From 66-474 sp039923855 (GTDB taxonomy: Bacteria; Pseudomonadota; Gammaproteobacteria; Xanthomonadales; Rhodanobacteraceae), in NCBI GenBank assembly GCA_039923855.1, contig JBDTBW010000089.1, positions 20,219 to 84,218 on the forward strand: DNA of 64,000 nucleotides, read 5' to 3'. The notes beneath the pieces were generated by a model. That model saw only the letters and a program-made list of their open reading frames with translations, had not been told where the DNA came from and ran no database searches. The position numbers and the translations under genes are program-made. Below, piece after piece: positions 38,501-45,381 of this stretch (position 1 is its first letter; every line of letters starts with the position of its first letter).

Positions 38501-39453
38501 GTATGGCGGTATTTGCGCCGCTCCAGCGCCAGATGCGCGTCGCGGATTTCGCGCTCGCCCGGCAGGAACACCAGTGCGTCGCCGCGCGCGTCTTCAAGTG
38601 TCAACTCGTCCAGCGCGGCGATGATCTGCTCGGTGGGATTTTCATCGCGCTGCGCTGGGCGGTAATGCACTTCGACGGGATATGCGCGCCCTTCCACCTC
38701 GATCACCGGCGCGTCATCGAAATGCCGCGCAAAGCGCGCCGTGTCGATGGTTGCGGATGTCACGATCAACTTCAGATCGCGCCGTTTGCGCAGCAGCGTT
38801 TTCAGATATCCCAGAAGAAAATCGATATTGAGGCTGCGTTCGTGGGCCTCGTCGAGAATGATCGTGTCGTAAGCCGCGAGCCCGCGGTCGGAGGAAATCT
38901 CCGCCAGCAGAATACCGTCGGTCATGAATTTCACCAGCGCACGCTCGCCGACCTGTTCGGTGAAACGCACCTGGAATCCCACCACGCTTCCGATTGCACT
39001 GCCCAATTCCTCTGCCACCCGTCTGGCCATTGCTCTGGCGGCCAAGCGGCGCGGCTGGGTGCAACCGATCATGCCCGCCACGCCGCGGCCCGCGGCCAGA
39101 CACAGTTTTGGCAACTGGGTGGTCTTGCCGGAACCGGTTTCGCCGGCGATCACCAGCACCTGATGTTCGCGGATCAGACGCGTGATTTCATCCGCGCGCT
39201 GCGCGATCGGCAGCGATGGGTCGATATGGATCGCCGGCACCGACAACTCCCGCGTGGCCCGTTGTCTGCAAGAAGTTTCGATCTGCGTTGCCAGCCCGGC
39301 GAGTTTGATGGGATCGGGCTTGCGCTCCCGTTCCAACGCGCGCAACCGCGAGCGCAAGCGTCCGGCGTCGCGGCTGAGCACGTGGGTCAGCGCTGCGCGG
39401 AGCGCGCGCGGGGTCGGCGCGGGCGCGGCATCGTTTGACGGATCGGGGTTCAT
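35581..39453 (-). CDS. hrpA: ATP-dependent RNA helicase HrpA
   Basis: 1290-aa DEAH-box helicase. Motifs: Walker A GETGSGKT (104-111), DEAH in TIILDEAHERSLNIDFLLG, SAT in LIVTSATIDTARFARHF, and the C-terminal helicase motif QRAGRCGRVGAG. HA2, OB-fold and the HrpA-specific C-terminal DUF3418 region follow. E. coli HrpA resolves stalled ribosomes and acts on mRNA processing. ATG at 39453 (MNPDPSND) gives a normal N-terminus; ATG at 39507 is an alternative. It is divergent from the M13 peptidase. Confidence 0.95.
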   Translation of the reverse strand: MNPDPSNDAAPAPTPRALRAALTHVLSRDAGRLRSRLRALERERKPDPIKLAGLATQIETSCRQRATRELSVPAIHIDPSLPIAQRADEITRLIREHQVLVIAGETGSGKTTQLPKLCLAAGRGVAGMIGCTQPRRLAARAMARRVAEELGSAIGSVVGFQVRFTEQVGERALVKFMTDGILLAEISSDRGLAAYDTIILDEAHERSLNIDFLLGYLKTLLRKRRDLKLIVTSATIDTARFARHFDDAPVIEVEGRAYPVEVHYRPAQRDENPTEQIIAALDELTLEDARGDALVFLPGEREIRDAHLALERRKYRHTEILPLYARLSAGDQDRVFKPGAARRIVLATNVAETSLTVPRIRYVIDSGTARVKRYSQRNQIERLHIEPISQAAADQRAGRCGRVGAGVCVRLYDEADYAARPRYTDPEIRRSSLADVILRMLSQGLGDVESFPFIDPPEPRVIADGWRRLAELGAVDDARNLTDIGRQLARIPIDVQLARMLIEAQRLHVLPEVLPVVAFLGTQDPRERPADARAQADTAHAAFADPKSDFVGVLNLWRAYRLAHEELTQSKLRDWCTRHFLNFLRMREWRELHRQLLLLTHEAGTGVSGSELYQAIHCALLAGIPTNVARKDERGVYRGTRERKFRVFPGSALAKSPPQWVIAAQILDLGGKVYGMQCARIEQHWIECQAAHLLRRTCREPHWSRKRGAVIAHEQVTLFGLTLVERRTVMFAKQDPRLAHAIFLREALARCELDVRADFLRANARVLAQARESEAQQRRGDLLKSDEELAAFFTGKLPTGISTTAALEAWYRKAAPAQRAALRWSLADVLVAAPDHDAGAFPSTLELAGHRLWFEYRFVPGDAADGVSLRLPLALLNAIPVARCEWLVPGMLAEKVAALIRGLPKSSRRNVVPAPDFARAFVEAEAPRDQPLAQALAAFLTRATGVPIETAAFAQTALPPHLLMRFAVHDEHGKPLAEGRDLAALRAQWEARAREAFSRKTDAELVCEDVQAWDFDAIPREVCSGGGLAAYPALSDLGGTIALRVFEREEDARRAHRGGVERLLRLSLAPEFKRARRQLPIASKLALQYAPLGRAEEFRDDLVEGGFSDLLAEHDLEVRERAAFQALRESLARGLFAAAMQRLQLAEPIIGAQAELKPWLTPPLLGYALANYDDLHEQMDLLLQSGFLRELSNARLAHLPRYLRAMRLRAEKLREDPARDQSRLLQVLPYWRELWARQAAGEHGEALETLRWLIEEWRVSLFAQELKTAEPVSPKRLARALEAMRQERTR

Positions 39454-39571
39454 CGCGCCGAATGATAACGACGGCGCGCTTTCATCCCGCTCGATCCGCG
39501 TTGCCATAGGTCTCGCCCGCGACCTCGGCCGAAGGCGGTATAGTGGGTCTTTCGCCCCTGAGATCACGTCC

Positions 39572-41644
39572 ATGCAACGCCTCGCCTCGATTCTGACCAC
39601 CCTGTTGTTGTGCAGCCCGGCTGCGTTCGCCGCGCCACCCGCGCCATCTGCAGCTGGAAAATCCGACCCAGCGCTCGGCATCGATCTGGCCGGCATCGAC
39701 CATAGCGTCAAACCCGGCGACGACTTTTTCGTTTACACCAACGGCGCATGGCTGAAGACCGCGGTGATCCCGCCGGACCGCTCCAGCACCGGCACGTTTT
39801 TCAAGATTTTCGAATTGACCGAGCAACACACCGCGGAGCTCATCCGCAACGCTGGCAAAGGCGATCCCGCGCCCGGCAGCAACCCGCGCAAGATCGCCGA
39901 TTACTACGCGGCCTACATGGACGAGGCCGGCATCGACAAGCGCGGACTGGCGGGCCTGCCACCGGAGCTTGCACGGATCGGCGCGATCAAGTCGCGCGAC
40001 GATCTGGCGCGCGTGCTCGGCAGCCGCCTACGCGCCGATGTCGACCCGATCAACGCCACCAACTTCCATACCGAAAACCTGTTCGGCCTGTTCGTCACGC
40101 AGCGGCTGGAAGACCCCTCGCGCACGATACCGTATTTGCTGCAAGGCGGTCTGGGCATGCCAAGCCGCGACTATTATCTTTCCAGTGACGCGCACATGGC
40201 CGCGTTCCGGGGCAAATACAAAACCTATATCGCCTCGCTGTTGAAACTGGCGGGCGTCGCCGACGCGCAAGCCAAGGCCGGCACGATCTTCGCGCTGGAA
40301 ACCAGGATCGCCAAGGCGCAGGAAACCCTGGTGGATAGCCAGGATGTGCACAAGGCCAACAATCTGTGGAGCATGGCCGACTTCACGAAGAGAGCGCCGG
40401 GCCTCGATTGGACCGCGTATTTCAAGGCCGCGGGTCTGGATGGCCAGAAGCAGATCGACGTGTGGCAACCATCCGCGATCACCGGGTTATCCGCGTTGAC
40501 CGCGAGCGAGCCCTTGAGCGCATGGCAAGACCTGCTGGTGTTCCATACGCTGGATACCAATACGTCGCTGTTGCCAAAGGCTTACGCCGATCTCGGTTTC
40601 GATTTCCATGCCCGCACCCTCACCGGCACACCGCAACAGCGCCCGCGCTGGAAGCGCGCGGTCGATGCCACAAGCACCGATCTCGGCGATGCTGTCGGGC
40701 AACTTTATGTACGGCATTATTTTCCGGCCTCGTCGAAAGCGCAGATCCAGCAATTGGTCGGCAATCTCATCGCCGCGTTCGACGAGCGTCTCGGCACACT
40801 CTCTTGGATGACGCCGGCAACGCGGGACAAGGCCAAAGCCAAATTGACCACGCTGAAAGTCAGCGTGGGTTATCCCGAGAGCTGGCGCGATTATTCCTCG
40901 CTGGTGGTCAAGCCCGACGATGCGCTGGGCAATCATCTGCGCGCGGTCAAGCACGAATACGAACATCAACTCGCCAAACTCGGTCAACCGGTCGATCGCG
41001 GCGAATGGTGGATGACGCCGCAAACGGTCAACGCAATCAACCTGCCGCTGCAGAACGCGTTGAACTTCCCCGCCGCGATCCTGCAACCGCCATTCTTCGA
41101 TCCGCAAGCCGACGCTGCCGCCAATTATGGCGCGATCGGAGCGATCATCGGCCACGAGATCAGCCACAGTTTCGACAACACCGGCGCGGAGTTCGACGCG
41201 CAGGGCAAGCTCGAGAACTGGTGGACGCCGGCAGATCTCGCGCATTTCAAGGCGGCCACGCAGCAACTGGTGAAACAGTACGACGCCTACCAGGCGTTCC
41301 CCGGCGTGCATCTGAACGGCCAACAGGAACTGGGCGAGAACATCGCCGACGTGTCGGGATTGACCATCGCTTACATTGCGTATCACAAATCACTCGACGG
41401 CAAACCCGCGCCGGTGATCTCGGGTCTCACCGGCGATCAGCGTTTCTTCCTCGCCTTCGGGCAGGCGTGGCGCAATAAGACCCGCGAAGCGGCGTTGCGC
41501 CAGCAACTTGCCACCGACGTGCACGCGCCGGCGCACTTCCGCGCCGAGACCGTGCGCAATGTCGATGCGTGGTATCCCGCGCTGTCGGTCAAACCCGGCG
41601 ACAAGCTGTATCTGGCGCCGAAGGGAAGGGTGAAAATCTGGTAA
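39572..41644 (+). CDS. M13 family (neprilysin/PepO-like) metallopeptidase, exported
   Basis: 690-aa zinc endopeptidase. Signal peptide MQRLASILTTLLLCSPAAFA is followed by the M13 N-terminal helical lobe (HSVKPGDDFFVYTNGAWLKT) and the catalytic lobe. The zinc site is HEISH at 528-532 with the third ligand Glu589 in GENIADVSG. The FPAAILQPPFFD block and a C-terminal VKPGDKLYLAPKGRVKIW fit the family. It is periplasmic or outer-membrane associated. It probably cleaves peptides also handled by the M1 aminopeptidase at 14-17 kb. Confidence 0.93.
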   Translation: MQRLASILTTLLLCSPAAFAAPPAPSAAGKSDPALGIDLAGIDHSVKPGDDFFVYTNGAWLKTAVIPPDRSSTGTFFKIFELTEQHTAELIRNAGKGDPAPGSNPRKIADYYAAYMDEAGIDKRGLAGLPPELARIGAIKSRDDLARVLGSRLRADVDPINATNFHTENLFGLFVTQRLEDPSRTIPYLLQGGLGMPSRDYYLSSDAHMAAFRGKYKTYIASLLKLAGVADAQAKAGTIFALETRIAKAQETLVDSQDVHKANNLWSMADFTKRAPGLDWTAYFKAAGLDGQKQIDVWQPSAITGLSALTASEPLSAWQDLLVFHTLDTNTSLLPKAYADLGFDFHARTLTGTPQQRPRWKRAVDATSTDLGDAVGQLYVRHYFPASSKAQIQQLVGNLIAAFDERLGTLSWMTPATRDKAKAKLTTLKVSVGYPESWRDYSSLVVKPDDALGNHLRAVKHEYEHQLAKLGQPVDRGEWWMTPQTVNAINLPLQNALNFPAAILQPPFFDPQADAAANYGAIGAIIGHEISHSFDNTGAEFDAQGKLENWWTPADLAHFKAATQQLVKQYDAYQAFPGVHLNGQQELGENIADVSGLTIAYIAYHKSLDGKPAPVISGLTGDQRFFLAFGQAWRNKTREAALRQQLATDVHAPAHFRAETVRNVDAWYPALSVKPGDKLYLAPKGRVKIW

Positions 41645-41740
41645 GAGAGCGATGGATTTGTACTTCAAGCGATCATGCTGCATTCAGTAGATGCGCGTGA
41701 TAAGTTGCGCCTCTGCATTCACCAACCTTGGAGTTCCATA

Positions 41741-42256
41741 ATGTCCGCGAAACTTTTGTTGCCTGCCGTGCTGCTGGCGGTTGCCGGTGCGGCCGGCGCC
41801 CAGACCAGCACCACTACGACCACCACGGCACCTGCCGCCAAGACCACCACCAAGTCGACTGCGCCCGCATTGACGGCCGAACAGAAAGCCAAACTGGCCC
41901 AAATGAACCAGTTGGCGGCGCAGAACGCGGAGCGCGTCGCGACCATGGTCGATCAGGGCAAAGCCGGCGATGTGTGGGACGCTTCCTCCAGCGCCGCCAA
42001 GCAGGCCGTGACGCGCGACGCCTTCATCAAGGCCACCAGTGCCGACCATGCCAAGCTCGGCAATGTCACATCGCGCAAGGTTGTCCGCGTCACCCACACC
42101 TACGCCAAAGGCGACGCCAAGCTTCCTGCCGGTTACTACACCAATGTCGTGTTCGCCACCCAGTTCAGCAACAACAAGACCCCGGTGCGCGAACTGGTTT
42201 CGTTCCACCTCGACAGCGACAAGCAGTGGCGCGTATCGGGTTACACCGTTCACTGA
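41741..42256 (+). CDS. DUF4019 exported protein
   Basis: 171 aa. Signal peptide (LLLPAVLLAVAGAAGA), a low-complexity Thr-rich linker (TSTTTTTTAPAAKTTTKSTAP), then a DUF4019-like domain (AGDVWDASSSAAKQAVTRDAFIKA, GYYTNVVFATQFSNNKTPVRELVSFHLDSDKQWRVSGY as separate strands). GGAG precedes the ATG. Function unknown. Transcription ends at the strong hairpin at 42278. Confidence 0.8.
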   Translation: MSAKLLLPAVLLAVAGAAGAQTSTTTTTTAPAAKTTTKSTAPALTAEQKAKLAQMNQLAAQNAERVATMVDQGKAGDVWDASSSAAKQAVTRDAFIKATSADHAKLGNVTSRKVVRVTHTYAKGDAKLPAGYYTNVVFATQFSNNKTPVRELVSFHLDSDKQWRVSGYTVH

Positions 42257-42277
42257 TCGCTTCTTCGACGAACATCG

Positions 42278-42310
42278 CACGCGCCGCACGCCGCGGCGCG
42301 TGTTTTTTTT
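42278..42310 (+). terminator. Intrinsic terminator after the DUF4019 gene
   Basis: Perfect 10-bp GC-rich stem CACGCGCCGC/GCGGCGCGTG with a 5-nt loop, followed directly by eight T. It lies 22 nt after the DUF4019 stop; its T-run overlaps the stop codon of the convergent murD2 by 2 nt. The minus strand has no T-run, so it should stop plus-strand transcription only. Confidence 0.88.
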
Positions 42311-43670
42311 AACCGATGCCGAGTCCCACGATGGTGTCATTGACTTGGCGATCGAAACCGGCCATAGCGGCGAATTTTCGTCCGCGTTCGGCGTAATCGC
42401 GGAACTGATCGAAACTCGGCGCGCCGGGCGACAGCAACACCACGCCGCCCGGCGGCGTCAGTTCGCGCGCACGCGCGACGGCCGCGGCGAGATCGTCGAC
42501 GCGTTCGATATGCGCCGGCACGGCGGCGGCGCCCAACGCTGCAACGATGCGTGCGGCATTCGCGCCTTGCGCAAGAATCGCGTGTGGCGGCTGCTTTGCG
42601 ATCGCGCGCGCGAACACATTCCAATCCAGACCGCGGTCATGGCCGCCCAGGATCAACGTCACCGCGCGCCCCTCAAGGCTTTGCAGGGCGGCCAGTGCCG
42701 CCGCGGGCGTGGTGGCGATCGAATCGTCGATCCATTCGATGCCTTCGCGCAATCCGAGCGATTGCAGCCGATGCGGCAGCGGCTTGAACGCACGCAACGC
42801 GACGGCCGTGACACGCGCATCGAATCCGAGCAATTCGATCGCGGCCAGCGCGGCGCAGGCGTTGAGCGCGTTGTGTACGCCGACGAGCGGCAATTCGGCG
42901 AGATCGAACACGCGCTCGCCGAGGGAAAAAATCGCGCCGTCGGCACCATGCCAGCCGTCCGGGTTGTTGAACACCGCAAGACGCGGATGCGCGGCCGTGC
43001 GCTGCATCAGCACGGGAGAGTGCGCATTCACCAGCAGCGTGCGCGACACGTCTGCGAGTTTCAACTTGTCGGAGACATAACGCTCGCGTGTGCCATGCCA
43101 GTCGAGATGTTCTTCTTCAAGACTCACGATCACGCCCAGTTCCAGCAGGCCCGCATCGCCGGTCTGGAAACTCGAAAGCTCGATCGCCCACAGCTCGGCG
43201 TGTTGTCCATCCAGCTCCAGCAATGGCAATCCGATATTGCCGGCGAGCGCGGTGCGGATGCCCAAGCTCCGCGCGCAGTGCGCGATCATCGCGGTGGTGG
43301 TGCTCTTGCCCTTGGTGCCGGTCACCGCGACCACCCGCGCGTCGGGATTTTGCGCGAACCACAGTGCGGTTCCGGACGTGAAGCGCGTGCCGTGTTTTTG
43401 CGCTTCGATGATTTCCGGCTTGTACGCGCTGATGCCCGGCGATTTGATGACCACGTCATGCGATGCGAGCGCGTGTGCGTCGGGCGGCGCGTCGATCACG
43501 CGCAGGTTTTCGCCACCGCGCCCGCGCGCATCGGCAACTTCATCCAGCGCGCAGTAAAGCGTCAGTGGCTTGGCCGGAAAGCGGCGACGCAGCGCAGCCA
43601 GCGCGGCGCGACCTTCACGGCCGCAACCCCACACCGCAATGTCCGCCGAAGCGAGTTCTTCAAAGCGCAT
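42309..43670 (-). CDS. murD2: UDP-MurNAc-L-Ala ligase, MurD2 type
   Basis: Mur-ligase family protein of 453 aa with ATP motif GTKGKSTT (118-125), the central domain (VSLEEEHLDWHG, where MurD has a metal-binding His) and the C-terminal ligase domain (GIEWIDDSIATTPAAALAAL, ILGGHDRGLDW, LLSPGAPSFDQFRDYAERGRKF). In Xanthomonas oryzae a MurD2 beside MurL attaches L-Glu instead of D-Glu. The neighbouring MurL-like gene makes that role likely here, so UDP-MurNAc-L-Ala-L-Glu is the expected product. Sequence alone does not separate L- from D-Glu specificity, so a plain MurD is the alternative. Confidence 0.75.
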   Translation of the reverse strand: MRFEELASADIAVWGCGREGRAALAALRRRFPAKPLTLYCALDEVADARGRGGENLRVIDAPPDAHALASHDVVIKSPGISAYKPEIIEAQKHGTRFTSGTALWFAQNPDARVVAVTGTKGKSTTTAMIAHCARSLGIRTALAGNIGLPLLELDGQHAELWAIELSSFQTGDAGLLELGVIVSLEEEHLDWHGTRERYVSDKLKLADVSRTLLVNAHSPVLMQRTAAHPRLAVFNNPDGWHGADGAIFSLGERVFDLAELPLVGVHNALNACAALAAIELLGFDARVTAVALRAFKPLPHRLQSLGLREGIEWIDDSIATTPAAALAALQSLEGRAVTLILGGHDRGLDWNVFARAIAKQPPHAILAQGANAARIVAALGAAAVPAHIERVDDLAAAVARARELTPPGGVVLLSPGAPSFDQFRDYAERGRKFAAMAGFDRQVNDTIVGLGIG

Positions 43671-43691
43671 GGTGTTGCGCTTCCGCTGCTC

Positions 43692-43763
43692 GCCCCCTCA
43701 CCCCAACCCTCTCCCCGCCGGGGAGAGGGAGACAAGCGCACAACGCTTGGCGGGTGAGGGGGC
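43692..43763. repeat. R1-type palindromic repeat (murD2-murL gap)
   Basis: 72 bp with ends GCCCCCTCACC and GGGTGAGGGGGC and an inner hairpin CCTCTCCCCGCCGGGGAGAGG. It fills most of the 108-bp gap between murL and murD2. Confidence 0.8.
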
Positions 43764-43778
43764 AACGCATGGATGGGT

Positions 43779-45200
43779 TCATTGAGCGATGCATGCAAGC
43801 GCATCCCGGAAACGTTCTGGAATCCCATGTACGCCAGATGGCGCCAGCCACGGCTCCAATGCCAGCGACACTGAATCCAGTTGCGGCGCGATCTCTTCGT
43901 GAAAGCGCGCAATCAACGCATCCTCGCGCCATTCCGGTTTTGACGCCAACGCTGCGAAAGCCGCGCGCGCTTCCGCCGCCTCGCCCACGCATTCGAACGG
44001 CTTGTGATCGCGATATTCGATCAGCGCGTCGAAGCCGGCGGTTTGCGATTCGTCGTCGAGCAGATTGCGTCCGAAGATCGCGAGCAATCGCGGTTTGGAT
44101 AGAAACGGCGCCAGCGCCAGAAACACGAAGTGGCATTTTGGGCACTGCCCGCACCAGCGATCCACCGGCTTTGGCCCACGTATCCTGAAATTGCGGTTGC
44201 AACTGGAAAACGCATCGAAGTACGCGGAACCCGTGCGCGCAAACGCGCACGTCACCGCAAGTTCGGAGTACGGCCGCAGCAACGAAAAGTAATCGAGATC
44301 GGCGGCGATGTGCGAATGCAGATAGTCCGCGAACCTGCGCTCGAATGCCCAGCCCTTGCTCCACTGATGATTGACCTCGCCACCTTCGTATTCCAGCGTG
44401 GCGGCGGATGCGGAACGCTCGTTGGCGAATGCGATCGAATCGTAGCCGTAGAGGATCGCCGCACAAACGAGAATCGCCGAATTGATCGCGGTCACCGGGA
44501 TATGGCCGTTCCACGCGCCGTTGCGGTTGTACTCGAACAGCAGCGGCGACAGTTCGCGGCCGATGTTCAATGCCGGCAGCCCGGTGCGCGCGGCGACCGC
44601 GGCGATCAGCGCCGAATTACCCACCCATACCGCGGTTGCGTCCGCGCCAATTTTTTTCAACGCCTCGACCGCGACCAGCGAATCCTTGCCGCCGCCGATG
44701 GGAATCAGGATGCGGGGAGGTAGCGCAGGAGTACGAACCTCTCGTTCGTCATTCCGGCGTAGGCCGGAATCCAGTGGCTTTACCCTCCATGGTTCTGGAT
44801 CCCGGCCATTCCCTGGCCGGGATGACGAAGCTAGAAGAAATTTGATGCGTCCACGCAAATCCAATCCATTTCGGTAGGAAAATTCCGCCAACCCGTGCAG
44901 ATACAAGTCATCGAGCAATTCAGCGGTTACCCCGTCGATCGCGCTGTTTTCGATCTCGGTGCGCGCCGGCGCGCCGGCCTTGTAGTAACTGATGCCGGCG
45001 ACCAGATGCAACAGTCGCAGCGCGGCGTCGAATGCCGCTTTGCCGTTTTCCGTAAGCTCCGGCGCATGGGGAAACCGCACGCGTTCGACCAGTTCCGGGC
45101 CATCGTCGAAGGCATACACCAGCTCCGCCACACCATCGGCGTAACCGCAATGCACGAAACGGAACGCTTGCGCTTGGCGCGGGTCGGCCGGTGTATTCAT
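43779..45200 (-). CDS. murL: MurL-type UDP-MurNAc-L-Ala-L-Glu epimerase with an in-frame R2 insertion
   Basis: 473 aa matching the MurL family known from Xanthomonas (EC 5.1.1.23), which in an ATP-dependent reaction epimerises the terminal L-Glu of UDP-MurNAc-L-Ala-L-Glu to D-Glu. The nucleotide site is IPIGGGKDS (residues 167-174, a PP-loop-like GGxDS). A Cys motif RWCGQCPKC and the blocks FANERSASAATLEYEGGEVNHQWSKG (in two parts) also fit. Residues about 125-151 (RDPEPWRVKPLDSGLRRND) are the translated R2 repeat at 44747-44827, inserted before the nucleotide-binding loop. The start is ATG at 45200. Assignment rests on recall of the family plus the adjacent murD2. Confidence 0.75.
   Translation of the reverse strand: MNTPADPRQAQAFRFVHCGYADGVAELVYAFDDGPELVERVRFPHAPELTENGKAAFDAALRLLHLVAGISYYKAGAPARTEIENSAIDGVTAELLDDLYLHGLAEFSYRNGLDLRGRIKFLLASSSRPGNGRDPEPWRVKPLDSGLRRNDEREVRTPALPPRILIPIGGGKDSLVAVEALKKIGADATAVWVGNSALIAAVAARTGLPALNIGRELSPLLFEYNRNGAWNGHIPVTAINSAILVCAAILYGYDSIAFANERSASAATLEYEGGEVNHQWSKGWAFERRFADYLHSHIAADLDYFSLLRPYSELAVTCAFARTGSAYFDAFSSCNRNFRIRGPKPVDRWCGQCPKCHFVFLALAPFLSKPRLLAIFGRNLLDDESQTAGFDALIEYRDHKPFECVGEAAEARAAFAALASKPEWREDALIARFHEEIAPQLDSVSLALEPWLAPSGVHGIPERFRDALACIAQ
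44747..44827. repeat. R2 palindromic repeat inside murL
   Basis: 81 bp (27 codons) with inverted ends CGTCATTCCGG and CCGGGATGACG, plus an inner hairpin ATTCCGGCGTAGGCCGGAAT. It is read in frame, contributing a Pro/Arg-rich loop. The reading frame is preserved because the length is a multiple of three. Confidence 0.8.
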
Positions 45201-45240
45201 TTCGCACCTTCGATACGCACAGCACAACAAGCGCGTTTAG

Positions 45241-45379
45241 ATCGGCTTGAAAAGCGTAGCGAGCGAAGGCAGGTTGTGCGCCGCCGGAGCGCAGGAACCA
45301 GAGTGTATATGTCAATACATGAGGGTTCCGAGCACCGCCGGCGCGCAAGATGCCGAGCGCAGTAGCTTTGCAAGCCGAT
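45241..45379 (+). repeat. R4 structured repeat, copy C (lysAC 3' end)
   Basis: 139 bp with perfect 9-bp ends ATCGGCTTG/CAAGCCGAT, then AAAGC/GCTTT, and an internal hairpin GGAACC-TGTAT/ATACA-GGTTCC. Conserved blocks GCGAGCGAAGGCAGG, GCCGCCGGAGC, GAGCACCGCCGGC and AGATGCCGAGCGCAG. It lies 2 nt beyond the lysAC stop codon, between lysAC and the murL start. Confidence 0.8.
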
Positions 45380-45381
45380 CT

